From NCBI GenBank assembly GCA_023101885.1, contig JALPQD010000088.1, forward strand, positions 3,011,501-3,075,500: a stretch of DNA of 64,000 nucleotides. The letters are read 5' to 3'. Source of the DNA: Typhlomys cinereus. Taxonomy: Eukaryota > Chordata > Mammalia > Rodentia > Platacanthomyidae. The position numbers and the translations under genes are program-made. How positions within the stretch are numbered: position 1 is the first letter of the stretch; each line of letters starts with the position of its first letter. Under the pieces are notes generated by a model. That model did no database searches. It worked only from the letters and a program-made list of their open reading frames with translations, and was not told the origin of the DNA. Below, piece after piece: positions 1 through 10,449 of this stretch.

Positions 1-112
1 TGGCTAGTGAGGCCCAGAGTTTCACCTGTCTCCACCTTCCCAGATTACAAGTACATTTCACCAAGCCTGACTTTTTGATATGGGCAAACAACCCAGCCCC
101 AAGCACTGGAAT
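1..112 (-). mobile_element. B4-like composite SINE, 3'-side fragment
   Basis: Resembles the reverse complement of the B1-like body of a composite SINE (agattacaagtacatttcaccaa, then a ttttTgatatggg segment). It is truncated by the window edge. Confidence 0.5.
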
Positions 113-194
113 TTTATTTTTCTTTTTATCTATGTGTGTATGGCATGCATGTGTGTGTGTGTGTTTTGTGTGTGTGTGTGTTGCATTTTGGTGG

Positions 195-462
195 GTGTAC
201 ATGTGTGTAGGGCAGGTGAATAAGAGGGCAATGGAGTGTGTGTGGCTGTGGAGGCCCAAGTATGACTTCAAGAATCATCCTGGATTGCTCTACCTCCTCA
301 TTGCTTTACTCTGGCATTTCCAAGGCCCCATCTTCCAGGACCAGAATTGCAGACCACTGCCTTATCTGCCTGACATTTTTACATAGAATCTGGAGAGCTG
401 AACTCAGGTCCTTTTGCATTTGAGACAAAGACTTTAACCACTGGGCCATCTTCCCCGTCTAC
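195..462 (-). mobile_element. tRNA-headed SINE, about 280-bp family
   Basis: Reads in reverse from (GT)n through GGAGGCCCAAG, GAATCATCCTGGATTGCTCT and a CAGACCACTGCC body to the tRNA-like head ending GGGCCATCTTCCCC. This order is shared by more than ten copies in the window. Confidence 0.8.
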
Positions 463-464
463 AG

Positions 465-1696
465 TGTGGGATTTTTGGACTCTCATACTCACCCAGCAAG
501 AGTCACACAAAATGCACCTGTAAGTCGAGTGAGCAGCGCTTATGCTATGCTAACATGCTGCAAGTGTATCTATCACTCAAACAGAATGCAGCCCTAATGC
601 CTCTTCTGTAAGAAATCCAAAGGCCACTACTGGACATGAGTTCCCAGATACAAATGACTGGACAGCTCTGCCCTGTAGCTGAACCGTCGTCCCTCAGCAG
701 CCAACTGGGAACTGTGCAATTTCCTTGGAAGTTGATAAGGAGGACTTCTAACGTGAGTCACAAGTCACGCTGCAATCCAGCTTCATTTCCTAAGGGTCAG
801 GTCTGCCCTTCCCCTGGTCAGCAGCACATCATGACTTGGGAAGGTGCAACAGGAAGGAAGAGAAGGAGAGGATCCCCATAAGGAGACCTCCCATGGGAGA
901 GGAAGCCGGTCCCCTACCTAGTCTGACTGTCACCACACAGGTGAACATCTGTTTTCCTGCACCCCAGGGCAGTATGCAAAACCAAGAAACAGATCTTGTG
1001 ATGGCAAACCTTGCCTAAGATCCAAGGGTGGGCAGACCTGGGGTACTTTTATCCCTAAGGGAGTACATGCTGACCTTAGTCCTATTCCCCCTCCCCAACC
1101 CCCGCAGGCTGAAAGAACTCAGGAAAAACCTCCTCCATCTCTTGTGTCCTCAGATTTAACTAAATAATCTGGAAGAAATTTAACAAAATGAATGCTTCTG
1201 GCAGTTCTCTGACTCCGCAGCCTGCACCTGGTGCATCTCCACCCACCACTGCTGAGATGGAAGACTGCGATTCGCAAGGGAGAGCGAGGGCAGCTTTGGG
1301 CCAACCCCACCCGAGGCAGGGCTGCCTTTCTCATAACACATCTCTTCCACCTGGGATCTGGTTCTCCCCAACTTTTCTGTTCCTTGCTTTGCAGGCAGCA
1401 AAATGAACATCCTCTTGGCTGGGCAGCCCGGCAGGATCCTGGTGACCCTTCTTTCAGGTTCCCCTTCCCCCACAACCACGGACAGAAGGGAACAGAGGCA
1501 AAGGAAAAAACTCATGAAAGGAACCCTTAAAAGACCAAAGTGCTTTCCGTCTTTTGAATGAAGAGGAACCTCAGAACTAGAGGAATTTAATTTGAAAGAG
1601 GAGACAGAGGTGGGCGTGCAGAAAGAAGAGGAGGCGTCCCTTGGTTTCCCAGTTCCCAGTGGGAGCCTGAGAACTGAGCTATTTATATGCAAAGGT
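465..1696. other. Unique intergenic DNA, nothing supported
   Basis: No recognisable repeat, splice-flanked exon or conserved domain. Short open readings here are not protein-like. Confidence 0.5.
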
Positions 1697-1697
<1 letters not shown>

Positions 1698-1756
<59 letters not shown>

Positions 1757-1788
1757 TCCCTCTCCCTCTCCCTCTCCCTCTCCCTCTC
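1698..1788. repeat. Compound (TC)n-(TCTCCC)n microsatellite
   Basis: About 53 bp of pure TC followed by hexameric TCTCCC units to about 1788. The polypurine stretch GGAGGAGGAGGAG... follows at 1856-1888. Confidence 0.95.
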
Positions 1789-2257
1789 ATCTCTCTCTTC
1801 TTTCTTCTCTGCTCTTGTGCCTTCCTTCTTTCCGCCCTCAACGTGCAGTGGCCTTGGAGGAGGAGGAGCAGGAAGAGGAGGAGGAGAGCAGCTGTATGTG
1901 GACAAGAGACAAGAACGGCCACAGGGAAGGTGGGGATGGGATTTGGGTCCCCAGGCAGTGAGTGAGTGGGGGGAAGGAAGAAGTCCAGACAGAGGCCCAG
2001 TGCTCCTGGATCTGACAGTGACATGTGCCGCAATTGTGAGACCAGTCACTGAAAAATCTGTGTGATTTCCTGCTGTCAGATACTGACATCCCCCCTACCC
2101 GCCCCAACCCCTGCACTTCTAAGATTAAAAATAATGCTTGAATTGAAGTGTTTGCTTGCTCCATCTAATGGATCCTTTTGTTTTCGAGACTTGAAGCTGT
2201 GGTCACAAGAAGGAAGGTAACACATGGAATGTTCTACACAGCTACACATAATCATAT

Positions 2258-2318
2258 TGTTGCCGGGTCACTCTTGAGGAGTCTGTATGTGTCCAGGTTC
2301 TTATGTTCAGAGCTGAAG
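2258..2318 (-). mobile_element. ERV LTR (minus), U5 tip split from its remainder
   Basis: Starts TGTTGCCGGGTCACTC, which is the reverse complement of the LTR end seen at about 2840-2854. It continues ...GTTCTTATGTTCAGAGCTGAAG, like the start of the minus LTR at about 4170-4220. The rest of this LTR resumes at about 2859. Confidence 0.6.
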
Positions 2319-2854
2319 TAAGGCAGTTTTAGAACAGCCATGCTAGGATGGACTCTGAAGGTCCTGGAAAGCCATTCCCCCCCACTGCTGGGATTACCCT
2401 GAAGGAACACACTTTTCGCTAACTTCCCCCAACCCTTTGCTTGTGAAAGGATGTGGCGATTAGTTCTTCTTTGTAGATAAGCCCTGCTGAGAGGTGGGTT
2501 TAGATCAACTGGGTTGGGTCCTAATATGAGTTAACCAATGAGGAAAAGCCACCCCCCCCTGCCTAAATGTATAAATATACTTGACCCTGGAAGCCATCTT
2601 TGGTCACCGTACATCTGGAGTCATTGAGCTTTTTTCCAGCTCCATGCCCCTCGTGGATTCCATGCCTGGAGTCCATAAGTTCTCCAGGATGCCCTTGCCC
2701 CTCATGGTATTACACCTCTGGAGTCAGTGAGTTCTGTTCTCTCTCCTCTCATAAACTCTGCCTTAATCCTCTATGCCGAGTTCTGGTTTTAATCTTCCAC
2801 TCTGAACACAAGAACCTGGATAACTACAGACTCTTAGAGAATGACCCCGCAGCA
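2319..2854 (+). mobile_element. ERV solo LTR (plus) nested in an opposite LTR of the same family
   Basis: About 536 bp. It has a U3 with AACCAATGAGG (CCAAT-box like) and a TATAAATATA box near 2570, and an R region with CATAAACT as a weak poly(A)-like signal. The U5 ends in CCCCGCAGCA. GAAG occurs on both sides (2315-2318 and 2855-2858), which may be a 4-bp target duplication and would fit a class I (ERV1) element. No internal gag/pol sequence is present. Confidence 0.65.
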
Positions 2855-2858
2855 GAAG

Positions 2859-3235
2859 ATTGAAATCCAGATGTGGAGTGCTATGAGGAGCAGGCACCAA
2901 AAATTGCCTTTAGGGTCAAGTATATTTATATACTTAAACAAAGGGGGGATGGCTTTCCTTCATTGGTTAGCTCATAAAGGGGCTCGACCCAGTTGATCTT
3001 GTGCTAGACCTCTAGGTAGGGCTTATCTGTAATGGAAAACTAATCTCCATATCCTTTCATAAGCAAAAAGTTGGGGAACTGTTGGCTACCTTATTTCTGT
3101 GGAGGATCGGAGTCAGTTCCTCCCTAGCAACAGGAGGTTGTCCTCCAGGGTAATCCCAGCAATGGGGGATGGCTTTCCAAAACCTTCAGAGAACTGTCCC
3201 AGCATGGCTGCTCCAAAACTGCCTAAATATTAGAG
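2859..3235 (-). mobile_element. ERV LTR (minus), remainder of the interrupted copy
   Basis: This is the reverse complement of the U3/R part of the plus copy (CATTGGTTAGCTCA CCAAT box, ACTAATCTCCATATCCTTTC, CAGCATGGCTGCTCCAAAAC). Compared with the minus copy at 4170-4700, about 75 bp near the insertion point are missing. Confidence 0.65.
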
Positions 3236-3427
3236 CAACTCCCTGTTCCCAGAGTCGCCTGCTGAATTTAGCACCCTGTGTTTCCTGTAGATTTTCTTTT
3301 CCTTTTTCATACTAGAACCAAAAGACAAATTTGACCTGATTCTTGTTTTGCAGATGGAGAAACAGAGGTATGAAGACCTTCATTCCTTCTGTCCACTGAC
3401 TTCTAGGATAGAGTATAGGCTTTAAAA

Positions 3428-3600
3428 AAAAATATTTATTTTGAGAGAGAGGGAGTGCGCAGGTCTGCACCTGCCATGATGCACGCGTGGAAGAAATCAG
3501 AGGCCAACTTTCTGAAGTTGAGTCTGAAGTCAAGTCACCAGATCTGCACAGAGACACGTGGACTCGCTGAGCCAGCTCTGAACACTGGTTTAAAGCCTGT
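3428..3600 (-). mobile_element. Short tRNA-derived (ID/B4-type) SINE
   Basis: An A-rich then TTTATTTTGAGAGAGAGGG tail start, CACCTGCCATGATGCACGC, and a tRNA-like end with CTCGCTGAGCCAGCTC. Divergent. Confidence 0.5.
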
Positions 3601-3954
3601 CCGCTCTTAAGGATGGATTGCAATGTCATGTTCCATGGAATGTTCTAGAATATCTCCATGGCAGCGAGTTGTTCCTTCCTCTGAACGTTAACCTGCTTCT
3701 AACCGAGTCTCCCTGCGTCCTTCTCTTGGGATGAGCAACTTCCTACGGAGTAGGCTTAAGTACATCGGTTCATAAAATGAAGCCCCAGCCAGAAGGCTGT
3801 CAGCATCTTTGAGGACGGAGACTGGGTGACTCAGATCATAACCGCATCTACCTCACTCACTCACTGGGTGCCCTTCATTGTTTAATTGCGCTTCTGTGTT
3901 TTCAGATTTGTTTTGCCAGATGTTTTAAGAAATGCAGTAAACTGGTGTAGAGTG

Positions 3955-4165
3955 AGAACCAGTTGGTCAAGTGATTGCCTTGCACACATGACGACCTGAG
4001 TTCAATCCCCAGGACACGCATCAGGAAAAAAAAGAAAAAGAAAAGAAAAAAACAAGGCATGGAGGCAGTACTAGCAATCTGCCTTCTGGAAAGTCAAAGA
4101 CAGGCCAATCCTGCAGTCTAGCCTACTTGGCCAGTTCCAACCAAGAAGGGACCCTGTCTTCGTTT
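3955..4165 (+). mobile_element. B4-like composite SINE
   Basis: tRNA-like head (TGATTGCCTTGCACACATGA, CCTGAGTTCAATCCCCAG with a B-box-like GTTCAATCC), then a B1-like part with GCCAATCCTGCAGTCTAGCC and GACCCTGTCTT. Confidence 0.6.
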
Positions 4166-4169
4166 ATAT

Positions 4170-4702
4170 CTATTTCGTGGTCACCAAATGTTTCCGGGTT
4201 CCTGTGTTCAGAGTTGAAGACTGAAACCAGAACATGTGTAGAGGATTAAGGTAGAGTTTGTTAGAGGAGGGAAGGAACAGAACTCATGGACTCCAGATGT
4301 GGAGTGCCATGAGGGGCAGGCGCCCTGGACTCCATGAATTCCAGGCATGGAATCCATGAGCGACAAGGAGCTAGAAACAGAGATAGAAACAAACTCATGG
4401 ACTCCACATGTGGGGAGCCATGAAGGGCAGGTGCTAAAGATGGTTCCCAAGGTCATGTATAATTTATACACTTAGGGAAGCTGCTGGGGAGGGGAGTGGC
4501 TTTTCCCATTGGTTAGTTCACATTGGGGCCCAACCCAGTTGCTCTTGAGCCTATCCGTATTGGAGAGCTAATCTCCATATCCTTTCATAAACAAAGGTTG
4601 GGGAAACTTAGGGAAGGATATGTTCCTTCAGGGTAATTCCAGAACTGTGGGATGACCTTCAAAGACCTTCAGAGATGTCCCATCATGGCTGCTCTAAACC
4701 TG
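4170..4702 (-). mobile_element. ERV solo LTR (minus), same family as 2319-2854
   Basis: Matches the other LTRs in reverse: TTCAGAGTTGAAGACTGAAA, ACTCATGGACTCCAGATGTG, CCCATTGGTTAGTTCACATT and CTAATCTCCATATCCTTTCA. It holds an internal duplication of the ACTCATGGACTCCA..TGTGG block at about 4283 and 4391. A (GT)n at 4711-4744 follows. Confidence 0.7.
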
Positions 4703-4707
4703 CCTTT

Positions 4708-4710
<3 letters not shown>

Positions 4711-4744
<34 letters not shown>
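4711..4744. repeat. (GT)n microsatellite
   Basis: Pure GT run at the junction between the LTR and the next SINE. Confidence 0.95.
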
Positions 4745-4746
<2 letters not shown>

Positions 4747-5033
4747 CACACTGGTCCATGAACATAAAGAAGCCAATATTGAGTTTCTTCGTCTATCACT
4801 CTCCGCCTTATTTTTTGAGATAGGGTCGCTCACTGAACCTGAAGCTCACCAATTGGCTAGATTTGCTGGCCAGTGATCCCCCAGAATCCTTTGATTCCTA
4901 TCTCCCAGGAGCAGGTTTACAGGTTCACGGCACCGTGCCAAGGTTTTTAACGTGGGTGCTGGAGATCTGGACTTAAGTCTTCATGTTTATCCAACAAAAC
5001 CTCTACCCGCTCAGCCATCTCCTCAGCCCTTGA
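4745..5033 (-). mobile_element. B4-like composite SINE
   Basis: The reverse-oriented B1-like part (TTTTTTGAGATAGGGTCGCTCACTG, CTGGCCAGTGATCCCCCAGA) is followed by the tRNA-like head ending CTCAGCCATCTCCTCAGCCC. Confidence 0.75.
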
Positions 5034-5467
5034 AGTGATATTAAAGTGGATACTGTTAATGTTCTTTATTGTCCAACTATTTCCTCCTTTTCCAGCAGAA
5101 GAAAATTTATCTGTATTTTACCAAAATACAATAGAAATTGTGAAGTTTTGGCCAAAGATATTTTAGTGGAAATTTTCAGCTACAGAGTCTCTGAAAAGCT
5201 GCTAGAATAAATCCTGAAGGAAAACAAAAGCGCAGGGAGTTTTGCGATCTTGTGGGTCTACCGGGAAATGGAATTTTTATGAATCACTGCCCATCTTGGA
5301 GTCATATAAATATTAAAATTCTTATTTGGAAAATTTCTGTTCATAAACTTTTATATGAAGGTTTTAAAATGAAATTGATGAAAGTTCTCCAATTGAACAC
5401 ACATGAAAAAACCCAGTATATCTGCCATACTGGGTACTGAACATGAACAAGCTAAGAAAAGCAAATT
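5034..5467. other. Unique AT-rich intergenic DNA
   Basis: No gene or repeat recognised. Confidence 0.4.
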
Positions 5468-5737
5468 TTTTCAAACTTTGCTTATTCAGTGTGTGTGTGT
5501 CTGTATCAGAAGGCAACATGTGTCCATGTGGAGGATCAAATGACTTTGGGAATCATCCTGGATTGCTTCTACTTCCTTTTTGTTTTGCTTTGGGATTTCC
5601 TGGGTTCTGCCCACCAGGGCCAGACAAGGAGGCTGCTGCCATTTCCACCTGGCATTTTTACATGGGACCTGGGATTTGAATTCAGGACCTTCTGTTTGTG
5701 AGGCAGAGTCTTAACCCCTGAGCCATTTCTCCAGCCC
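5468..5737 (-). mobile_element. tRNA-headed SINE, about 280-bp family
   Basis: GTGTGTGTGTCTGTATCAGA, GACTTTGGGAATCATCCTGG and GCTGCTGCCATTTCCACCTG precede the head TTAACCCCTGAGCCATTTCT CCAGCCC. Confidence 0.9.
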
Positions 5738-5886
5738 TAAGAAGGGCAATTTTGTCAGTCAGCCTTTAGCAAATTTACAAGTATTAGGACATGGACATGA
5801 TACCTGGGATCATATTTATTTGATATAGAAGTAGGCCAATATGCAAATATGAGGGGTTTTTTTTCTTTTAACATATATACTAGTGA

Positions 5887-6190
5887 GGAGCTGGAGAGAT
5901 AGCTTAGTCAATACAGTGCTGGCCATTGCAAGCAAGAGGACTAAGTTCTATACCCAACACCTACATAAAAAGCCAGACATGGCGGTGCACACTTGCAATT
6001 CCAGAATTGGGGAGATGGGGACAGAAGGGTCCCTGGGGCTCAGGGGCCAGTCAGCCCAGCCTCATTGGTGGCCTCCAGATCCCAGTGAGAGGTTCTATCT
6101 CAAAAGCAAGGTGGGCAGTCCTGAGGAAGACAACCTGAGGTTGACCTCTGACCTCTGCAGGCAGGCACCTACACACATGAGAAAAGCTAG
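5887..6190 (+). mobile_element. B4-like composite SINE
   Basis: Head GAGCTGGAGAGATAGCTTAG, then the B1-like CACACTTGCAATTCCAGAAT body with GGCCAGTCAGCCCAGCC, and the tail GAGGTTGACCTCTGACCTCT. Essentially full length. Confidence 0.85.
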
Positions 6191-6194
6191 GAAC

Positions 6195-6310
6195 ACCTGC
6201 TCATGCACACCTGTAATCTCAGCACCCTGTGGTCTGAGGCAGGAAGAGGGTGTCATCATAAATCACAGCCTGTACTGTACACGAGATCCTGAGTTAAACA
6301 AACATACAAT
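6195..6310 (+). mobile_element. B1-like SINE monomer
   Basis: CACACCTGTAATCTCAGCAC, GGTCTGAGGCAGGAAGAGGG, GAGATCCTGAGTTAAACAAA. 7SL-related pattern. Confidence 0.6.
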
Positions 6311-6995
6311 ATTAATATAACATCAAATCATTATTATAGTATTCTTTTCTGTTTACTGTATTTATTTATTTTACTGACATGATTATTAGTGTGACACTTA
6401 GCAAAAAAAAAAAAAAAGCAAAATTGTGGGTTTTCTGGCCATTATCATTATTTGTTTTCATCTGGCATCGTTACTGAAAATAATTACATGTCTAAAGAGA
6501 GGAAGCTGAAGGCGATCTGCCTCCAGGAAACCCTGGGTACTTACTTATTCTCCGTCTGTTGCTACTACCCTTTGACAAAACTCCTCACTCACAGCTCCAA
6601 CAGTATTTCGGAAGGAGGCACCAAGAAGGCAACATCTCCGTGTGTGGCTTGTGGTTTCTTATTAAATTATAATCTCGGTCCTCACCTAATTTTACAAGTG
6701 GGTGTTGCAGTTACCTATCTTCTAATGTGAGATAACATTCGTACACGACATGAAAGGGAGTTGACTTATGGTCCCAAAGGGGATATATTCCCTTATGATG
6801 GGGATCCAATAGCAGAAGACATGGCTGGAGGCAGAAACCAGAGGACATTCAGGTCACCAAAGAGTTAGGAGGCAAAGAAAACAAGAGGAAGCAGAGCCAG
6901 GCTGCTAAACCTCGAGTCCCACCCACTCAGAGTGACTGCCTTCCTGTAGCAAGGCTAAAGATGTCACAACCTTCCCAAGCATTAAGATCAGCTAA
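6311..6995. other. Unique intergenic DNA
   Basis: Contains only a short A-run (6403-6417). No gene recognised. Confidence 0.4.
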
Positions 6996-7130
6996 GGACT
7001 CGTGAGCCTGTCAGAGGCAACTCACATTCCAACCCTAGCAGTCAAGACAGGCCAGTCCTGTAGCTTGCTGGCCAGCCAGTCTAGCCTACTTGGAAAGTCC
7101 CAGCTTAGGAGGGAGCCTGTCTTCATTTAC
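6996..7130 (+). mobile_element. B4-like composite SINE fragment
   Basis: The CAAGACAGGCCAGTCCTGTAG... CTGGCCAGCCAGTCTAGCCT segment of the B1-like half is present. The tRNA-like head is lost. Confidence 0.55.
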
Positions 7131-7137
7131 ATCTATT

Positions 7138-7139
7138 TA

Positions 7140-7174
<35 letters not shown>

Positions 7175-7380
7175 CAGAGGGTACTGTGTGTGCCTATGGT
7201 GGCCCAAAGGTGACTTTGGGAATCATCCCAGATTTCTCTATTTCCTTATTGCTTTTCACTCTTGTGTTTCCAGGGTCAGAAGTGCAGACCGCTGCCATTT
7301 CCATCTAGTGTTTTAACATGAGAGCTGGACTCAGGGCTTGTGAGGCAAAGGCTTAACCCTTGAGCCATCTTTCCAGCCCT
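7138..7380 (-). mobile_element. tRNA-headed SINE with (TG)n tail
   Basis: (TG)n at 7141-7171 is followed by TATCAGAGGGTACTGTGTGT, GACTTTGGGAATCATCCC and the head CTTAACCCTTGAGCCATCTT TCCAGCCC. Confidence 0.9.
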
Positions 7381-8274
7381 AGAAGATGACTTTTGAGTTG
7401 AAATGGTCCTTTCTGCGTTGATGAACCTGAGCGGAACTCCGACCATTGCTGAGCCTCCTCCTTTTTTTTTCCAATCTAGAAAAGTCAGAATAATAACATC
7501 TATTCAAATTTGATGTGAAGTTCAAGAAAGATAATAGATGTGAAAATGACTTGTGCAGCTGTGTGGGGTCATTATCAATCACAGACAGGTCAAGCATTTC
7601 ATGCTACAATTCAATTGCATGTGGGGATGCTCTTCAGAGGATCTATAATTGATTTCGGTCCCCCAAAATTTAATTGTCCAATTAAAGGTAATTTTTTTCC
7701 CATTTAAAATAGGTTCTTTCTCTCACTGAAATCTCTTTGAAGTTGGGGATTCAATCAACTCAAAGGACAAATGTTCAGGATAATTTCCCTCTACCATCTC
7801 ATCCTCAGGGTTATAATGTACAAATCCGATGCTAAAAGAGAACACGGTTTCAGTCCATGTGCTAGCCACAGGTCTGGACTGATCTCTGGGGCACTTTGGT
7901 TTGGTTCATGGGCAAATCTACCTACATTGTTTTTTGACTGTCACATGCGATCTGCATTCTGGCCTCCAAAAGTGTGCTCCCTGCATCCTGATGACACTTT
8001 ATGATTAGTCCAGTCTGTCTGGCCCTCCACCACTTCCAGCTTCTACTTCCCTTGCCTTCCCTGCATAGAGGTAGAATCGCCTGCAAATCTTAGCAGATGG
8101 AGCCTCCTGTCTTCCAGCTGTGCAGCTCTCGTGGAGACCGTGTTGGGTCAACTATTGGCTCCCTCTATGGGAAGGGGAAGTTACATTTCATTATTTGTGT
8201 GACTTCCCTGGATAGCTTTCCTTCCCCAAACTTGAAACTGACCTAGGCTACCCTGAACCTCCTTCAGTGAGGAG
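7381..8274. other. Unique intergenic DNA with an AT-rich TAATT cluster
   Basis: No exon recognised. Positions 7620-7720 hold several ATTTAATTG / CCAATTAAAGG / GTAATTT motifs of homeodomain-site type. No function is demonstrated. Confidence 0.35.
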
Positions 8275-8375
8275 CTCCAACTTTTTCTTTGTGTAGCCCA
8301 GGCTGACCTTGAATTTGGGATCCTACATCTTCTGAATGCTGGGATGACAGACAATGCAGGCTTGGCTCCCTCAGC
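8275..8375 (-). mobile_element. B1-like SINE
   Basis: TTTGTGTAGCCCAGGCTGAC CTTGAATTTGGGATCC followed by TGAATGCTGGGATGACAGAC, the reverse of a B1 body. Confidence 0.75.
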
Positions 8376-9108
8376 TTGCCATCTTCGTTCTGCCCTCCTC
8401 TCTGGGCTGCATGGTGCCAGGGTTGCTAGAAAGCAGATCAAGCAATGTATTGATAATATATTTCAAAGACATCAGAGCGCTGCAGCGAGCGATCACGGCC
8501 AGGTGATGGGAAAGAGGGGCTCGCTGCAATGAAAAGCATGTTCCCAATTACCTCCAGACTTCGGCGACTGTCATCCCTCACGGAAATAATCTGCTGCCCT
8601 TGCAAAGCAAAACCCGCCGGCAGAGAAAATGTCCCTTAAGCTTTTAAAGCCCCTTGCCTGACTTAGCTGTCCTTCCTTCCGTCCCGTCTTTACTCTTCCT
8701 TTGTCCTCTGTCCTCTTTCCAGTCTCGGTTTCCTGTGTGGCTTGCTTTGGGGAACTGGGCCTGGAAGGAAGTCCCGGGGTGAGCGAAAGGCTCCCCGCCT
8801 GCCGCCGGGGCGTTTCTGGGGCAGCCAGGCTGACACAGCATTGCTGGCAATCAGTGTTTCCAAGAAGAGTCGCCAAGCATGTGGGGGTTCTGCTGAGAGA
8901 GCTCAGACATCCCTCATGGAAAACCCATTCTGGGTGCATTTCTTCAGGACCATGGCAGACGCCAAAGCAGATTCCGGGCTCCTCACCAGCCGCAGCGGCT
9001 CAAGATGCTATCCCAGAAGTTCTCCGGTCCCTCTGTGAATATTCAGGTCCTTCAACCTGTATTGCATCAATCATATGATGTATATGTATGCACGCATGTA
9101 CACACCAC
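8376..9108. other. Repeat-free, GC-richer intergenic segment
   Basis: CpG-containing sequence (for example GCTGCAGCGAGCGATCACGG at 8480-8499 and CGCCTGCCGCCGGGGCG near 8800) without repeats. No splice-flanked conserved frame was found. It could be regulatory. Confidence 0.3.
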
Positions 9109-9109
9109 A

Positions 9110-9143
<34 letters not shown>
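9109..9143. repeat. (CA)n microsatellite
   Basis: Pure CA run of about 17 units. Confidence 0.95.
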
Positions 9144-9147
<4 letters not shown>

Positions 9148-9641
9148 CACACTTCCCCTTGGAGTCTGTTTAGAAGCCTAGATTTATATAATGGAATTTC
9201 CTCTGGCACATGGACTAAAATAACTCTGGCATCCCTTTTGGGATGGATTTTAATTAGGAGAGACATAGCACTTAAATTATGCTTATTACTTTCAGTTGCT
9301 TGTGCAGGCTGCCGGGTTTAGGCAAAGGCAGCGGGAGTCATGTGCACTGGGGTTTTTAATGGGATGCCTCCAGGAGGAAATGCCAAGGGACATTCAGCGC
9401 AGGAATAAGCTTCAGGTTCTAGTACCACCCTTGCCCATGCCGTTACTCACATTCCTGATGGTCTCCTACTCAGGGGCACTGTAATCATTAACTTACTTCC
9501 TCCAAAGACGAGTCAGAGCAACAGATTTGATTGGCTTGGAACTGTGCTTTGGAGTGTGATGCACACTGAAGACAACATACTTTCTCCCAGTGCCTGGCTG
9601 TGAACCCTATAGATGGGATGAATGTAGATATAACCACATGA

Positions 9642-9815
9642 GGAGAGCCAGAGAGATGGCTCAGCAGGTAAAGCCATTGGCCGCCAAGCCTGACAAACTG
9701 GAATTCAATTCCTACAGTCTGCCTAGCGGAAGAAAAAAACAACTCCTGGGATTCATCTGACACACCCACGACAAGGCGAATGCACGCTTGCACACACGTG
9801 CACACGCCGGATCCA
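9642..9815 (+). mobile_element. tRNA-derived SINE (ID/B4 type)
   Basis: GAGAGCCAGAGAGATGGCTCAGCAGG box A-like head, a GAATTCAATTCCTACAG box B-like part, and a CA-rich tail with CACACACGTGCACACGCC. Confidence 0.75.
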
Positions 9816-10226
9816 TACATGAAATACTACATTGACTTAATCAACACGGTAGATACTCAGGGCGAATCAGATGCAGAAGAATCACATGTGGAAATGGGGC
9901 TCCAGTCACACAGTTCACTTTTGAGGGTGCTACTCAAGCGTCCTGTCATTCCACTCGCCAACGGATGGTTAACATTTTGGTGAGGTTTAAAATTTGGAAG
10001 AAACGAGAGAATTCATCTTCTCTGCCTCAATTTCCCAAATCTTTACTGATATGCTAATGAGGGTAAGTTTTCAGGCCATAGCTTTGACTTTAGGCAAAGT
10101 CCTTGCCACAACTGTAACGCAACTATGACATGGGTATCTCTAGCTCAGAGAGTTTGCTAAGATCAGGAATGCAGCCAAATTGTCATGTTTTCATCCTCCG
10201 TTTTGCTGCTAAAGAATTTGGGGGTT
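9816..10226. other. Unique intergenic DNA
   Basis: No gene or repeat recognised. TATGCTAATGAG at about 10050 resembles an octamer site by a single sequence match only. Confidence 0.3.
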
Positions 10227-10227
10227 G

Positions 10228-10445
10228 TGCTGGAGGGATGACTCAGGGGTTAAAGCCTTTGCCCCTTAAGCAAAATGACCTGAGTTTGGATCCCAGATCT
10301 CATGTAAAAATGACCAGTGGAAATGGTGGTGGCCTGCAATTTAATCCTGGAAGGCAGAGTCTGAGGAACACCAGAGCAAAGCAACAAAGATATAGAGCAA
10401 TAAAGGTTGATTCCCAATACCCTTGGCCCTCCACGCACACAAACA
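10228..10445 (+). mobile_element. tRNA-headed SINE, about 280-bp family
   Basis: Head GTGCTGGAGGGATGACTCAG GGGTTAAAGCC, then GTGGTGGCCTGCAATTTAAT, GAGCAAAGCAACAAAG and CTTGGCCCTCCACGCACAC. Confidence 0.85.
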
Positions 10446-10449
10446 CAGA

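Noticed and set aside
1180..2049. 289-codon minus-strand reading with a long Arg-Glu run
   Set aside because: The run is just a translated (TC)n microsatellite, and the rest has no protein character.
2319..2854. Search for retroviral gag/pol next to the LTRs
   Set aside because: Only solo LTR sequence is present; no internal coding sequence is visible between 2258 and 4702.
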